This document shows positions 43,020 to 50,358 of a DNA stretch of 64,000 nt, piece by piece. The position numbers and the translations under genes were made by a program. The notes below the pieces were generated by a model. The model worked only from the letters and a program-made list of their open reading frames with translations, was not told the DNA's origin and did no database searches. The DNA is from an uncultured Verrucomicrobia subdivision 3 bacterium (lineage in GTDB: Bacteria; Verrucomicrobiota; Verrucomicrobiia; Limisphaerales; UBA11358). The stretch lies in assembly GCA_903858275.1 (NCBI GenBank), contig CAIOIC010000089.1, positions 25,140 to 89,139 of the forward strand, given 5' to 3'. Each line of letters opens with the position of its first letter. The stretch's first letter is position 1.

Positions 43020-43166
43020 ATGGCCCAGACGGGGGAAGCTCCCATTACTATTTGGCGTTTCAGATTTGCCGGATTCGGCTTGCTATTCATGGCGTTTTTC
43101 ATATTTTCCATCCCGCCTGAACGCCGCGTGTGCGGATGTTCATATGAGGCTGAGAAAAGTCGTTAA
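43020..43166 (+). CDS. Possible 48-residue single-helix membrane peptide
   Basis: An ATG at 43020 opens a frame with a hydrophobic stretch FAGFGLLFMAFFIFSIP and a Cys-containing tail (RRVCGCSYEAEKSR). It lies in the purH/rpsA gap, upstream of rpsA on the same strand. No ribosome site is evident and I recognise no family, so it could be chance. Confidence 0.25.
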   Translation: MAQTGEAPITIWRFRFAGFGLLFMAFFIFSIPPERRVCGCSYEAEKSR

Positions 43167-43221
43167 ACCAACAACCTAACCTTTAACCTCCGTTGCTCCG
43201 CAGCGTTTGTTAGTTTAGGCA

Positions 43222-44955
43222 ATGGAGTCTTCAAGTTCCTTCCGGAACCCAAAGCCTCCCGCAGTTCAAAACCGTCAAGTTATGTTAACCATGGAAGAAG
43301 CCCTGAAACAGGGCACCAAGCTCGTCACCCAAAACGAGATCGTCAAAGGCACCGTCATCGAAGTTCGCGCCAAGGAAGTCCTCGTGGACATCGGCTACAA
43401 GAGCGAAGGTATCGTCCCGCTCAATGAATTTCTCGAACCCGCCGCCGTCAAAGTCGGCGACGAGATTGATGTGCTGGTCGAAAAACTCGAAAACAAGGAA
43501 GGCACCGTCGTCCTCTCGCATCAGAAGGCGGAGTTCAAGAAGAACTGGGAGCGCATCCTCTCGATTTGCAACGAAGGCGGCCGCGTCACCGGTAAGGTCA
43601 CCGCGGTGGTCAAGGGCGGCCTCATCGTCAATGTCGGCGTCGAGGCGTTTCTGCCGTCGTCGCAGCTCGACGTGGTCACCCCGAAGAATCTCCAGTCGTT
43701 CGTCGGCAACAGCTACGAATTCAAGGTCGTCAAGATCAACCAGGAGCGCCAGAACATCGTGCTCTCCCGCCGCGAACTCATCGAGGCCGAGCGCAACGAG
43801 AAGCGCGGCAAGCTGCTGGCCGACATGACCCCGGGCGACATCCGCAAGGGCACGGTCAAGAACATCACCGATTTCGGCGCGTTCATCGATTTGAACGGCC
43901 TCGACGGCCTGCTCCACATCACCGATATGAGTTGGGGCCGCCTCGGCCATCCGTCGGAACTCCTCAAGGTGGGCCAGGAAATCGACGTGGTCGTCCTCGA
44001 CGTGAACAAGGAAAAGGAACGCGTCAGCCTCGGCCTCAAGCAGAAGATGGCCAATCCGTGGGATCAAATCGAAACCAAGTTCCCGATCGGCACCAAGGTC
44101 AAGGGCAAGGTCGTCAGCCTCGTGCCCTACGGCGCGTTTGTGCAGCTCGAACCCGGCGTGGAAGGCCTCGTGCACGTCACCGAACTCTCCTGGACCAAGC
44201 GCGTGGCCAAGCCCAGCGACGTCCTCAAGCAGGACCAGGAAATCGAAGCGGTCGTCCTCGGCATCAACCGCGACGAGCAGAAAATCTCCCTCGGCATCCG
44301 CCAGCTGGAAAACAATCCGTGGGACGCCGCCGACGCCAAATACAAAGTGGGCGAACGCGTCAAAGGCAAAGTCCGCAACCTCACCAGCTACGGCGCGTTT
44401 GTCGAACTGGAAGAAGGCATCGACGGCATGGTGCACGTCTCCGACATGTCCTGGACCCGCAAAATCAATCACCCGAGCGAAATGCTCAAGAAGGGCGACG
44501 AGATCGAAGCCACCGTGCTCGAAGTGGACAAGGGTGCCCAGCGCATCGCGCTCGGCATGAAGCAGCTCGAAATCGACCCGTGGGAAAAGATCGAGACGCT
44601 CTACAAAGTCGGCGACCTTGTGCAGGGCAAAGTCACCAAGCTCGCCAGCTTCGGCGCGTTTGTCGGCCTCCAGCACGAAATCGACGGCCTCGTCCACATC
44701 TCGCAGATCAGCGAGGAACGCGTGGAGAAGATCAAGAACGTCCTCAAGGTCGGCCAGGATGTCAGCGCCCGAGTGGTCAAAATCGACCGCAACGAACGCC
44801 GCATCGGCCTGTCCATCAAGGCGGCCAGCTACTCCGACGAGCAGCTCAAGGAAGAGCAGAAGATCCTCGACGCGCTCAAGCCCGGCGAAGACCTCGTCGC
44901 ACTGCAGCACGCCTTCGACGCGCTCGACGACGTCAAAGTCACCGACAAGGAATAA
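43222..44955 (+). CDS. rpsA: 30S ribosomal protein S1
   Basis: Six S1 (OB-fold) domains in tandem: two divergent ones at the N-terminus (GTVIEVRAKEVLVDIGYKSE, GKVTAVVKGGLIVNVGVEAF) and four canonical ones with the motif G-x-FV-x-L-x-x-x-x-DGLVH, for example YGAFVELEEGIDGMVHVSDM. The length of 577 is normal. The first ATG is at 43222; a second at 43282 (MLTMEEALKQ) gives a more typical N-terminus. Codon bias is strong (very C-rich third positions), as expected for a highly expressed gene. It binds mRNA leaders on the ribosome. Confidence 0.95.
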   Translation: MESSSSFRNPKPPAVQNRQVMLTMEEALKQGTKLVTQNEIVKGTVIEVRAKEVLVDIGYKSEGIVPLNEFLEPAAVKVGDEIDVLVEKLENKEGTVVLSHQKAEFKKNWERILSICNEGGRVTGKVTAVVKGGLIVNVGVEAFLPSSQLDVVTPKNLQSFVGNSYEFKVVKINQERQNIVLSRRELIEAERNEKRGKLLADMTPGDIRKGTVKNITDFGAFIDLNGLDGLLHITDMSWGRLGHPSELLKVGQEIDVVVLDVNKEKERVSLGLKQKMANPWDQIETKFPIGTKVKGKVVSLVPYGAFVQLEPGVEGLVHVTELSWTKRVAKPSDVLKQDQEIEAVVLGINRDEQKISLGIRQLENNPWDAADAKYKVGERVKGKVRNLTSYGAFVELEEGIDGMVHVSDMSWTRKINHPSEMLKKGDEIEATVLEVDKGAQRIALGMKQLEIDPWEKIETLYKVGDLVQGKVTKLASFGAFVGLQHEIDGLVHISQISEERVEKIKNVLKVGQDVSARVVKIDRNERRIGLSIKAASYSDEQLKEEQKILDALKPGEDLVALQHAFDALDDVKVTDKE

Positions 44956-44976
44956 TCCTAGTCAGAAAATTCAAAA

Positions 44977-45006
44977 CGGCGGACTGGCAACAGTCCGCCG
45001 TTTTTT
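44977..45006 (+). terminator. Rho-independent terminator of rpsA
   Basis: Perfect 10-base stem CGGCGGACTG / CAGTCCGCCG with a GCAA loop, followed by TTTTTT. Confidence 0.93.
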
Positions 45007-45013
45007 GATTTCC

Positions 45014-45093
45014 AATCACCTCACGCAAAGTCGCCAAGCCGCAAAGTTGATTGGTCAGGAAAAGTTTCTTGCGGCTTGGGCGTGAGAACGATT
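45014..45093. repeat. Inverted-repeat hairpin element after rpsA terminator
   Basis: CTCACGCAAAGTCGCCAAGC... at 45021-45048 is mirrored by GCGGCTTGGGCGTGAG (45071-45086). Ends AATC and GATT also pair. The right end reaches the folA stop codon. Confidence 0.7.
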
Positions 45094-45688
45094 ACGCAGC
45101 CAGCTCAAACAGCGCCTTGTGCCGGTAATGGAGAATCTTGAACTCCGCCTCATCCCGCAGCGTTTCCACCAGATCAAACTTGTCCTCGAACGGCGGGAAA
45201 AACGCGTCACCTTCCACCTCGCGCTTCACCAGCGTCAAATATAGGTCAGAGCAGAACGGCAGCGCCTTCTTGTAAATCTGCGCACCGCCGGCGATGTAAA
45301 ATTCCAACGGCGAACTCGCCGGGTCCAGCTTCAGGAAATTCTTGATGATGCGCAGGTCCACCGTCGCCGCGCCGCCGACCTTGGGTAGTTCGAACTGCGT
45401 CGGCTTATCGGGAAAATGCGTCTTGCCGCGCCCGACCCAGGCCTGGCCGAACACCTCGGGCAGACTCGCCTGCAACCGACCCGGATGCCGGCTCAAGACG
45501 ATGTTGATGCGGTTGGGCAGCGGTTTGCCGCCGAGGCTCTCAAACGTCTTCCGCCCCATGATGACCACGTTGCCCGACGTCATCCGCTTGAACCATTTGA
45601 AATCCTCCGGCAGATGCCAGGGAATCTTGTTTCCCGCACCGATCACGCGGTTCAACGACATCGCGGCGATGGCTTTGAAGTGTTTCAT
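45092..45688 (-). CDS. folA: Dihydrofolate reductase
   Basis: NADPH-dependent reduction of dihydrofolate. IAAMSLNRVIGAGNKIPWHLPEDFKWF (substrate and Met20-type loop), VIMGRKTFESLGGKPLPNR (NADPH phosphate site) and FYIAGGAQIYK are diagnostic. It has 198 residues, about 30-40 more than usual; the extra material lies between IVLSR and VDLRII and could be another insertion. The Met at 45688 (MKHFKAIAA) is preferred over one four codons upstream. It is located downstream of thyA, with which it shares the folate cycle. Confidence 0.92.
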   Translation of the reverse strand: MKHFKAIAAMSLNRVIGAGNKIPWHLPEDFKWFKRMTSGNVVIMGRKTFESLGGKPLPNRINIVLSRHPGRLQASLPEVFGQAWVGRGKTHFPDKPTQFELPKVGGAATVDLRIIKNFLKLDPASSPLEFYIAGGAQIYKKALPFCSDLYLTLVKREVEGDAFFPPFEDKFDLVETLRDEAEFKILHYRHKALFELAA

Positions 45689-45695
45689 GTTGTTG

Positions 45696-45761
45696 CCCAC
45701 AGATTACGCCGATTTCCGCAGAGAATAAATTAAATCTGCATTCATCCGCGAAATCTGCGGG
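45696..45761. repeat. Inverted-array hairpin element between thyA and folA
   Basis: CCCACAGATTACGCCGATTT (45696 onward, left arm to 45722) and the inverted right arm ATCCGCGAAATCTGCGGG (45735-45761) with a 12-base spacer. Confidence 0.8.
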
Positions 45762-45766
45762 AAATA

Positions 45767-46561
45767 TTAAACCGCAATCGGCGCTTTGATGCCCGGATGC
45801 GGGTCGTAGCCTTCCAGCGTAAAATCCTCGAACTGGAAATCATGGATATTCTTCACCGCCGGATTGATTTTCATCTGCGGCAGCGGACGGAACTCGCGCG
45901 AAAGCTGGAGTTTCGCCTGTTCAAGATGATTTGCGTAGAGATGCAGGTCGCCGAAGGTGTGGACGAAATCGCCCGGTTTCAAGTCGCACACCTGCGCCAC
46001 CATGCGCGTGAGCAGCGCGTAGCTGGCGATGTTGAACGGCACGCCGAGAAAAAGATCCGCGCTGCGCTGGTAAAGCTGGCAGCTCAACTCGCCGTCCTGC
46101 ACGAAGAATTGAAACATCGTATGGCACGGCGGCAGCGCCATCGTCTCGATCTCACCCGGATTCCACGCGCTGACGATGAGCCGGCGGCTATCGGGATTCT
46201 TTTTGATCTGCGCGATGACGCCGTCAATCTGGTTGATGCTGCGGCCGTCGGCAGTTTTCCAATCGCACCATTGCGCGCCATAGACGCGGCCGAGGCTGCC
46301 GTCCGGCTTCGCCCACTCGTCCCAGATGGACACGCCGCGCTCCTGGAGCCAGCGGACGTTCGTCTCGCCGCGCAGGAACCAGAGCAGTTCGTAGATGATG
46401 GACTTGAGATGGAGCTTCTTGGTGGTGAGAACGGGGAAACTCGTGCGCAAATCAAACCGCGCCTGCGCGCCGAACACGGACCAGGTGCCGGTGCCGGTGC
46501 GGTCGGCCTTGAACTTGCCGTGATCGAGGACGTGCCGGAGCAAATCGTGGTATGCAATCAT
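45767..46561 (-). CDS. thyA: Thymidylate synthase
   Basis: Classical ThyA, 264 residues: methylates dUMP to dTMP with methylenetetrahydrofolate. [13 protein letters not shown] contains the nucleophilic Cys, [18 protein letters not shown] is the N-terminal signature, and [21 protein letters not shown] and [12 protein letters not shown] complete the site. It is followed by folA, the enzyme that regenerates its cofactor. Confidence 0.97.
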   Translation of the reverse strand: MIAYHDLLRHVLDHGKFKADRTGTGTWSVFGAQARFDLRTSFPVLTTKKLHLKSIIYELLWFLRGETNVRWLQERGVSIWDEWAKPDGSLGRVYGAQWCDWKTADGRSINQIDGVIAQIKKNPDSRRLIVSAWNPGEIETMALPPCHTMFQFFVQDGELSCQLYQRSADLFLGVPFNIASYALLTRMVAQVCDLKPGDFVHTFGDLHLYANHLEQAKLQLSREFRPLPQMKINPAVKNIHDFQFEDFTLEGYDPHPGIKAPIAV

Positions 46562-46578
46562 CGCGGGAAAAATTTAAC

Positions 46579-46605
46579 CACGAAACACACGAAAGACACG
46601 AAAAA
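46579..46605. repeat. Nonamer array CACGAAANN x3
   Basis: CACGAAACA CACGAAAGA CACGAAAAA just upstream of thyA. The same class occurs between etfB and etfA at 60619-60645. Confidence 0.85.
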
Positions 46606-46697
46606 GAAATTCACACGGCGGCCAAACTCGAAATTTTCCCGCGGCCATCCGATTTCAGGCGACAACCTCCGCCGGCAACGCTAGGCTCAAAATCATC

Positions 46698-47087
46698 ATG
46701 CAGCTCACTCGCATCCATCATGTCGCGATCATCGCCGCCGATTACGAACGCTCCAAAAGGTTTTACACGGAGACGCTCGGTTTGCGCATCGTGGCCGAGA
46801 CGTATCGGGAGGCGCGGCGCTCGCACAAGCTCGACCTGGCGTTGCCGGATGGCAGCCAGATTGAATTATTTTCCTTTCCCGGCGCGCCGCCGCGTCCGTC
46901 CTGGCCGGAAGCCTGCGGCCTGCGGCATCTGTGTTTCGCAGTCAACGACCTCGCCGCCTGCATCCGCGAACTGGAAGCCAAGGGCGTGGCCGTGGAACCC
47001 GTGCGCGTGGATGAATTGACGGGAAAGAAATTCACCTTCTTCGCCGACCCGGACGGTCTGCCGCTGGAATTGTATGAAACGGCGTAG
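46698..47087 (+). CDS. VOC-family (glyoxalase-like) protein
   Basis: 129 residues in one vicinal-oxygen-chelate fold: IHHVAIIAADYERSKRFYTETLGLR, then GLRHLCFAVNDLAACIRELEAKGV and FFADPDGLPLELYE. The His and two Glu typical of metal binding are in place (IHHVA, QIELFS, LELYE). It is most like the YaeR/SMU1112-type group. The substrate is unknown; detoxification or fosfomycin-type chemistry is possible but unproven. Confidence 0.8.
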   Translation: MQLTRIHHVAIIAADYERSKRFYTETLGLRIVAETYREARRSHKLDLALPDGSQIELFSFPGAPPRPSWPEACGLRHLCFAVNDLAACIRELEAKGVAVEPVRVDELTGKKFTFFADPDGLPLELYETA

Positions 47088-47177
47088 CCCGCATAATCGT
47101 GGCGACAAGGTTTTCAAAAAGGGATAGGCTCAACGACTGGATGAAACATAAAACTAATCGCTAAGTTGGGCGGATAT

Positions 47178-47675
47178 ATGCGCGTGGCTCTTTTTGCCAT
47201 TATTGGAGCAATGTTCGTTGGATGCGCCAGAACTCCTGACGCGATTGACCAGCTCGTTGCCGACCTTTCCTCAACACATGGCATGTGGATAAATGGATTC
47301 ACTTTGGATATTCATTTGCCGGCGACCCAATCCACCCAACAGGTAGTTGAGCAGGTTTTTAAACAAGCAATATTCGATACGGGGCGAGCGATACCAGCTG
47401 TCACAGGGAAAGTAACGAGTTACAAGATCTTGAAGATTCGACAGGTTCACATTTTTAATAACAGCCCCCAACCGGATATATGGACTAGAGTGTTTTCACT
47501 CTTTAAGCTCGAACGTCTGTCCCCCAGCTATGGTTTAGTCCCGACAGATTTATACACGGCGGTTTTAGTTCAAACGAATTTTGGCGAGAAGATTGTGCTT
47601 CTCCAAGCTGGTGGCACTTGGTGGTGCCGCTGTTATGATGCAAACCGAGTTTATTATGCGAAGCCATCAGTCTAA
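47178..47675 (+). CDS. Putative lipoprotein, unknown function
   Basis: 165 residues from the Met at 47178: MRVALFAIIGAMFVGCAR has a lipobox-like FVGC. The remainder has no motif I recognise. Its codon use is clearly more AT-rich than the neighbours, which suggests acquisition. It is preceded by GGATAGGCT (47122) and GTTGGGC (47165), a motif pair also found before the RidA gene at 63582. Confidence 0.6.
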   Translation: MRVALFAIIGAMFVGCARTPDAIDQLVADLSSTHGMWINGFTLDIHLPATQSTQQVVEQVFKQAIFDTGRAIPAVTGKVTSYKILKIRQVHIFNNSPQPDIWTRVFSLFKLERLSPSYGLVPTDLYTAVLVQTNFGEKIVLLQAGGTWWCRCYDANRVYYAKPSV

Positions 47676-47714
47676 AGCATCACTGGATGCCGGTTGAATT
47701 GATTCCCTTTCTCA

Positions 47715-48368
47715 ATGTCCGCCAAATTCACCAATAGTTTTGAATTCGAACAGCCGCTTTGGCAGTCGGGCATTGCGCGCGTTGCGGGCGTGGATGAGGC
47801 CGGGCGCGGGCCGCTGGCGGGGCCGGTCGTTGCCGCCGCCGCCATTCTGCCGCCGCGCTGGGCGCAATCCGGCTTGCCCGCCGAACTTGCCGGCCTGAAT
47901 GATTCCAAGCAGCTCACCGAGGCGCAGCGCGAAAGGTATTTTGAATTCCTCACCACCTGCGCCGAAATCGAATTTGCCATCGCCGCCGTGGACGCGGGCG
48001 TGATTGACAAAATCAACATCCTGCAAGCCACGCATCGCGCGATGAACGACGCGCTGGCGCAGCTGTCGCCGCTGCCGCCGCACGCGCTGGTGGACGGCCG
48101 GCCGGTGAAAACGCTGCGCGTGCCGCAGACAGCCATCGTCAAGGGCGATGCGCGGAGCTATTCCATCGCCGCCGCGAGCGTGCTGGCCAAGGTCACACGC
48201 GACCGGCAGATGCTGGCGTATCACGTGCAGTGGCCGGAATATGGGTTTGCGGAGCACAAAGGCTACGGCACGGCCAAACATCTGGCGGCCATCGCCAGAC
48301 ACGGCGCGTGTCCGATCCACCGGATGACGTTCGCGCCGCTGAAGCCGAAGGATGCGAAGTTGTTTTAG
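47715..48368 (+). CDS. rnhB: Ribonuclease HII
   Basis: VAGVDEAGRGPLAGPVVAAAAIL is the RNase HII signature with the DE metal pair; LNDSKQLTEAQRE, ASVLAKVTRDRQM and HKGYGTAKHLAAI complete the family pattern. 217 residues. It removes RNA from RNA-DNA hybrids, including single ribonucleotides. Confidence 0.95.
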   Translation: MSAKFTNSFEFEQPLWQSGIARVAGVDEAGRGPLAGPVVAAAAILPPRWAQSGLPAELAGLNDSKQLTEAQRERYFEFLTTCAEIEFAIAAVDAGVIDKINILQATHRAMNDALAQLSPLPPHALVDGRPVKTLRVPQTAIVKGDARSYSIAAASVLAKVTRDRQMLAYHVQWPEYGFAEHKGYGTAKHLAAIARHGACPIHRMTFAPLKPKDAKLF

Positions 48369-48404
48369 CCGGGCATAACGGATATATAAACCCAAACCAT
48401 CATC

Positions 48405-50345
48405 ATGAACCGCCGCCAATTCATCACCCAAACCGGACAAACCGCGCTGGCAACTTCCTTGCTGGGCAGCCTGCTTTATCCCGCCGGCGCCGCGCGGGCA
48501 GCCGAGGCCGCCAAACATTCCCTGCCCGGCACCCGCCCGGAGGAGTTGGAAAAACTTTTTGCCACCTGGACGGACGGCCTGCTCGCCCGGCAGATCGGCC
48601 CGGAGGCGGACCGCGAATCCGCCGGCGCCCTCGCCTGTCCGGCCTGCGGCTTTATCCACGGCCGCGGCGGCGACGCCGTCTATCCGCTGCTGCGCCGCGC
48701 CCGCATCTCCAAGGATGAGCGCTTCGTTGACGCCGCCGTGCGGTTGTTCAACTGGATGTCCTGCATGGACGACAAGGACACCGGCGGCTGGATCAACAAC
48801 CTGAAACCGCTGAGCACATGGAACGGCATCACCACCTTCTCGCTGATCACCCTGTGCGAGGCGCTGCACTATCACGGCGACCTGCTGCCCGCCCCGGTGC
48901 GCCAGCGGATGACCGAGCGGGCGGTGAAGGCCGCCGATTTCATCGCCAAGCGATTTCCCAGCGTCAAGGACAGCCCGAGCAACGTGAACTATCCCATGAC
49001 CACCGGCTATTCGCTGGCGCTCGCGGCCAAGGTGCTGAACCTGCCGCGCCACCGGGATCAGGCCAAGCGGCTGATATACGATTGTCTGCAAACCCGTTTC
49101 AGCCCGAACGACCATCTGCTCTTCGGCGAATTTCATCCCCAGGATCAGCGCAGTCCCCGGGGACGCTACGGGGTGGACCTGGGCTACAACGTCGAAGAAT
49201 CACTTCAGGCTCTCACGCTCTATGCCCTGCTGGAAAACGACCCGGTCGTCCGCGCGGCAGCCGTGAAAGCGTGGCGCTCCCACCTCGCCTTCATGCTGCC
49301 GGACGGAGCCTGGGACAACTCATGGGGCACGCGCGTGGCCAAGTGGACATGGTGGGGCAGCCGCACTTCCGACGGCTGCGAACAGGCGCTCTTTGCGCTC
49401 GCCGGGGAAAATCCGGTCTTTGGCGCGGCGGCCTGGCGCAATTTGCGCCTGCAAAAAGCCTGCACCCATGACGGGTTGCTGCACGGCGGTCCGGACCTCG
49501 CGCATCACGGGTTGAAACCGTGCATCCACCACACGTTCACCCACGCCAAAGCCCTGGCCGCGACGCTCGACATGTTTCCCGCCCTACCCGCCGCCGATCC
49601 GAAGATGCGCCTGCCCCGCGAAATCGCCGACGGAGCGCGCGACTATGCGGACATCGGCGTGGTGCTGACCGCGCGCGCGCCGTGGCGGGCCACGCTCGGC
49701 ACCGGCGATGCGACCTATTCCAAGGACAAAGCTTTCCATGCAACCGGCGCGGCTCCGGGAGTCATCTGGCATGACGCGGTCGGCCTGCTGTTTGTCGCCA
49801 GCCTGTCCGACTATCTGATGGTGGAACCGACCAACATGGTGCCCCTGCCGGATTGCGGCGATGAACCGTTGACCCTGCGCATCGAGACCCGCGACGGAGC
49901 AAAGCGCTGGACCAACCTGTATGACACCAGCGCGGTGCTCGCCCATCAAGACGATGGCAAACGCATCACCGCCAAAAGCATCGTGCGGCTGCTGGCGGGC
50001 GGCGGATCGGGCGCCGACGTGGCCGGCGCCTGCAACCTGGCTTACACCTTTGAACGGGAGGCGCTGACCATCAGCGCCGGCATCCAGGACCGGCGCGACG
50101 CCAGGCAGCCGTTCACCTTGGTCCTGCCGCTGGTGTCGAGGCGCGGCGAGGAAGTGAAGCGTCTCTCGGATAACGCGGTGGCCATCATCAAACCCCGGGG
50201 GCGGGTGGTGGTCAGCTCCACCGCGCCGCTGCGCTTGGACAGACCCGAGCGCATCTTCAACCACGTTCCCGGATTTGAGGCCCTGAAGCTGGCGACGGAT
50301 ATTCCGGCGGGCGAGGTAACGGTGACGGTGCGGGTGGAGACGTGA
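48405..50345 (+). CDS. Tat-exported alpha/alpha-toroid-type protein
   Basis: A twin-arginine signal (MNRRQFITQTGQTALATSLL...AARA) directs folded export. The body is helical with repeated Tyr/Trp/His motifs (CPACGFIHGRGGDAVYPLL, GWINNLKPLSTWNGITTFSL, GYNVEESLQALTLYALL, WDNSWGTRVAKWTWWGSRT), as in (alpha/alpha) toroid polysaccharide lyases and glycosidases, followed by a beta-rich C-terminal part from about residue 430. I cannot assign a family number. With the adjacent GH95-like gene it probably takes part in degradation of an acidic or fucosylated glycan. Confidence 0.62.
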   Translation: MNRRQFITQTGQTALATSLLGSLLYPAGAARAAEAAKHSLPGTRPEELEKLFATWTDGLLARQIGPEADRESAGALACPACGFIHGRGGDAVYPLLRRARISKDERFVDAAVRLFNWMSCMDDKDTGGWINNLKPLSTWNGITTFSLITLCEALHYHGDLLPAPVRQRMTERAVKAADFIAKRFPSVKDSPSNVNYPMTTGYSLALAAKVLNLPRHRDQAKRLIYDCLQTRFSPNDHLLFGEFHPQDQRSPRGRYGVDLGYNVEESLQALTLYALLENDPVVRAAAVKAWRSHLAFMLPDGAWDNSWGTRVAKWTWWGSRTSDGCEQALFALAGENPVFGAAAWRNLRLQKACTHDGLLHGGPDLAHHGLKPCIHHTFTHAKALAATLDMFPALPAADPKMRLPREIADGARDYADIGVVLTARAPWRATLGTGDATYSKDKAFHATGAAPGVIWHDAVGLLFVASLSDYLMVEPTNMVPLPDCGDEPLTLRIETRDGAKRWTNLYDTSAVLAHQDDGKRITAKSIVRLLAGGGSGADVAGACNLAYTFEREALTISAGIQDRRDARQPFTLVLPLVSRRGEEVKRLSDNAVAIIKPRGRVVVSSTAPLRLDRPERIFNHVPGFEALKLATDIPAGEVTVTVRVET

Positions 50346-50358
50346 AACACGCCATCCC

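Noticed and set aside
43285..44910. A 541-codon open frame on the strand opposite rpsA
   Set aside because: It mirrors rpsA codon by codon, a known artefact of strong C/G third-position bias; its protein is low-complexity Asp/Ala/Val/Leu-rich and matches no family.
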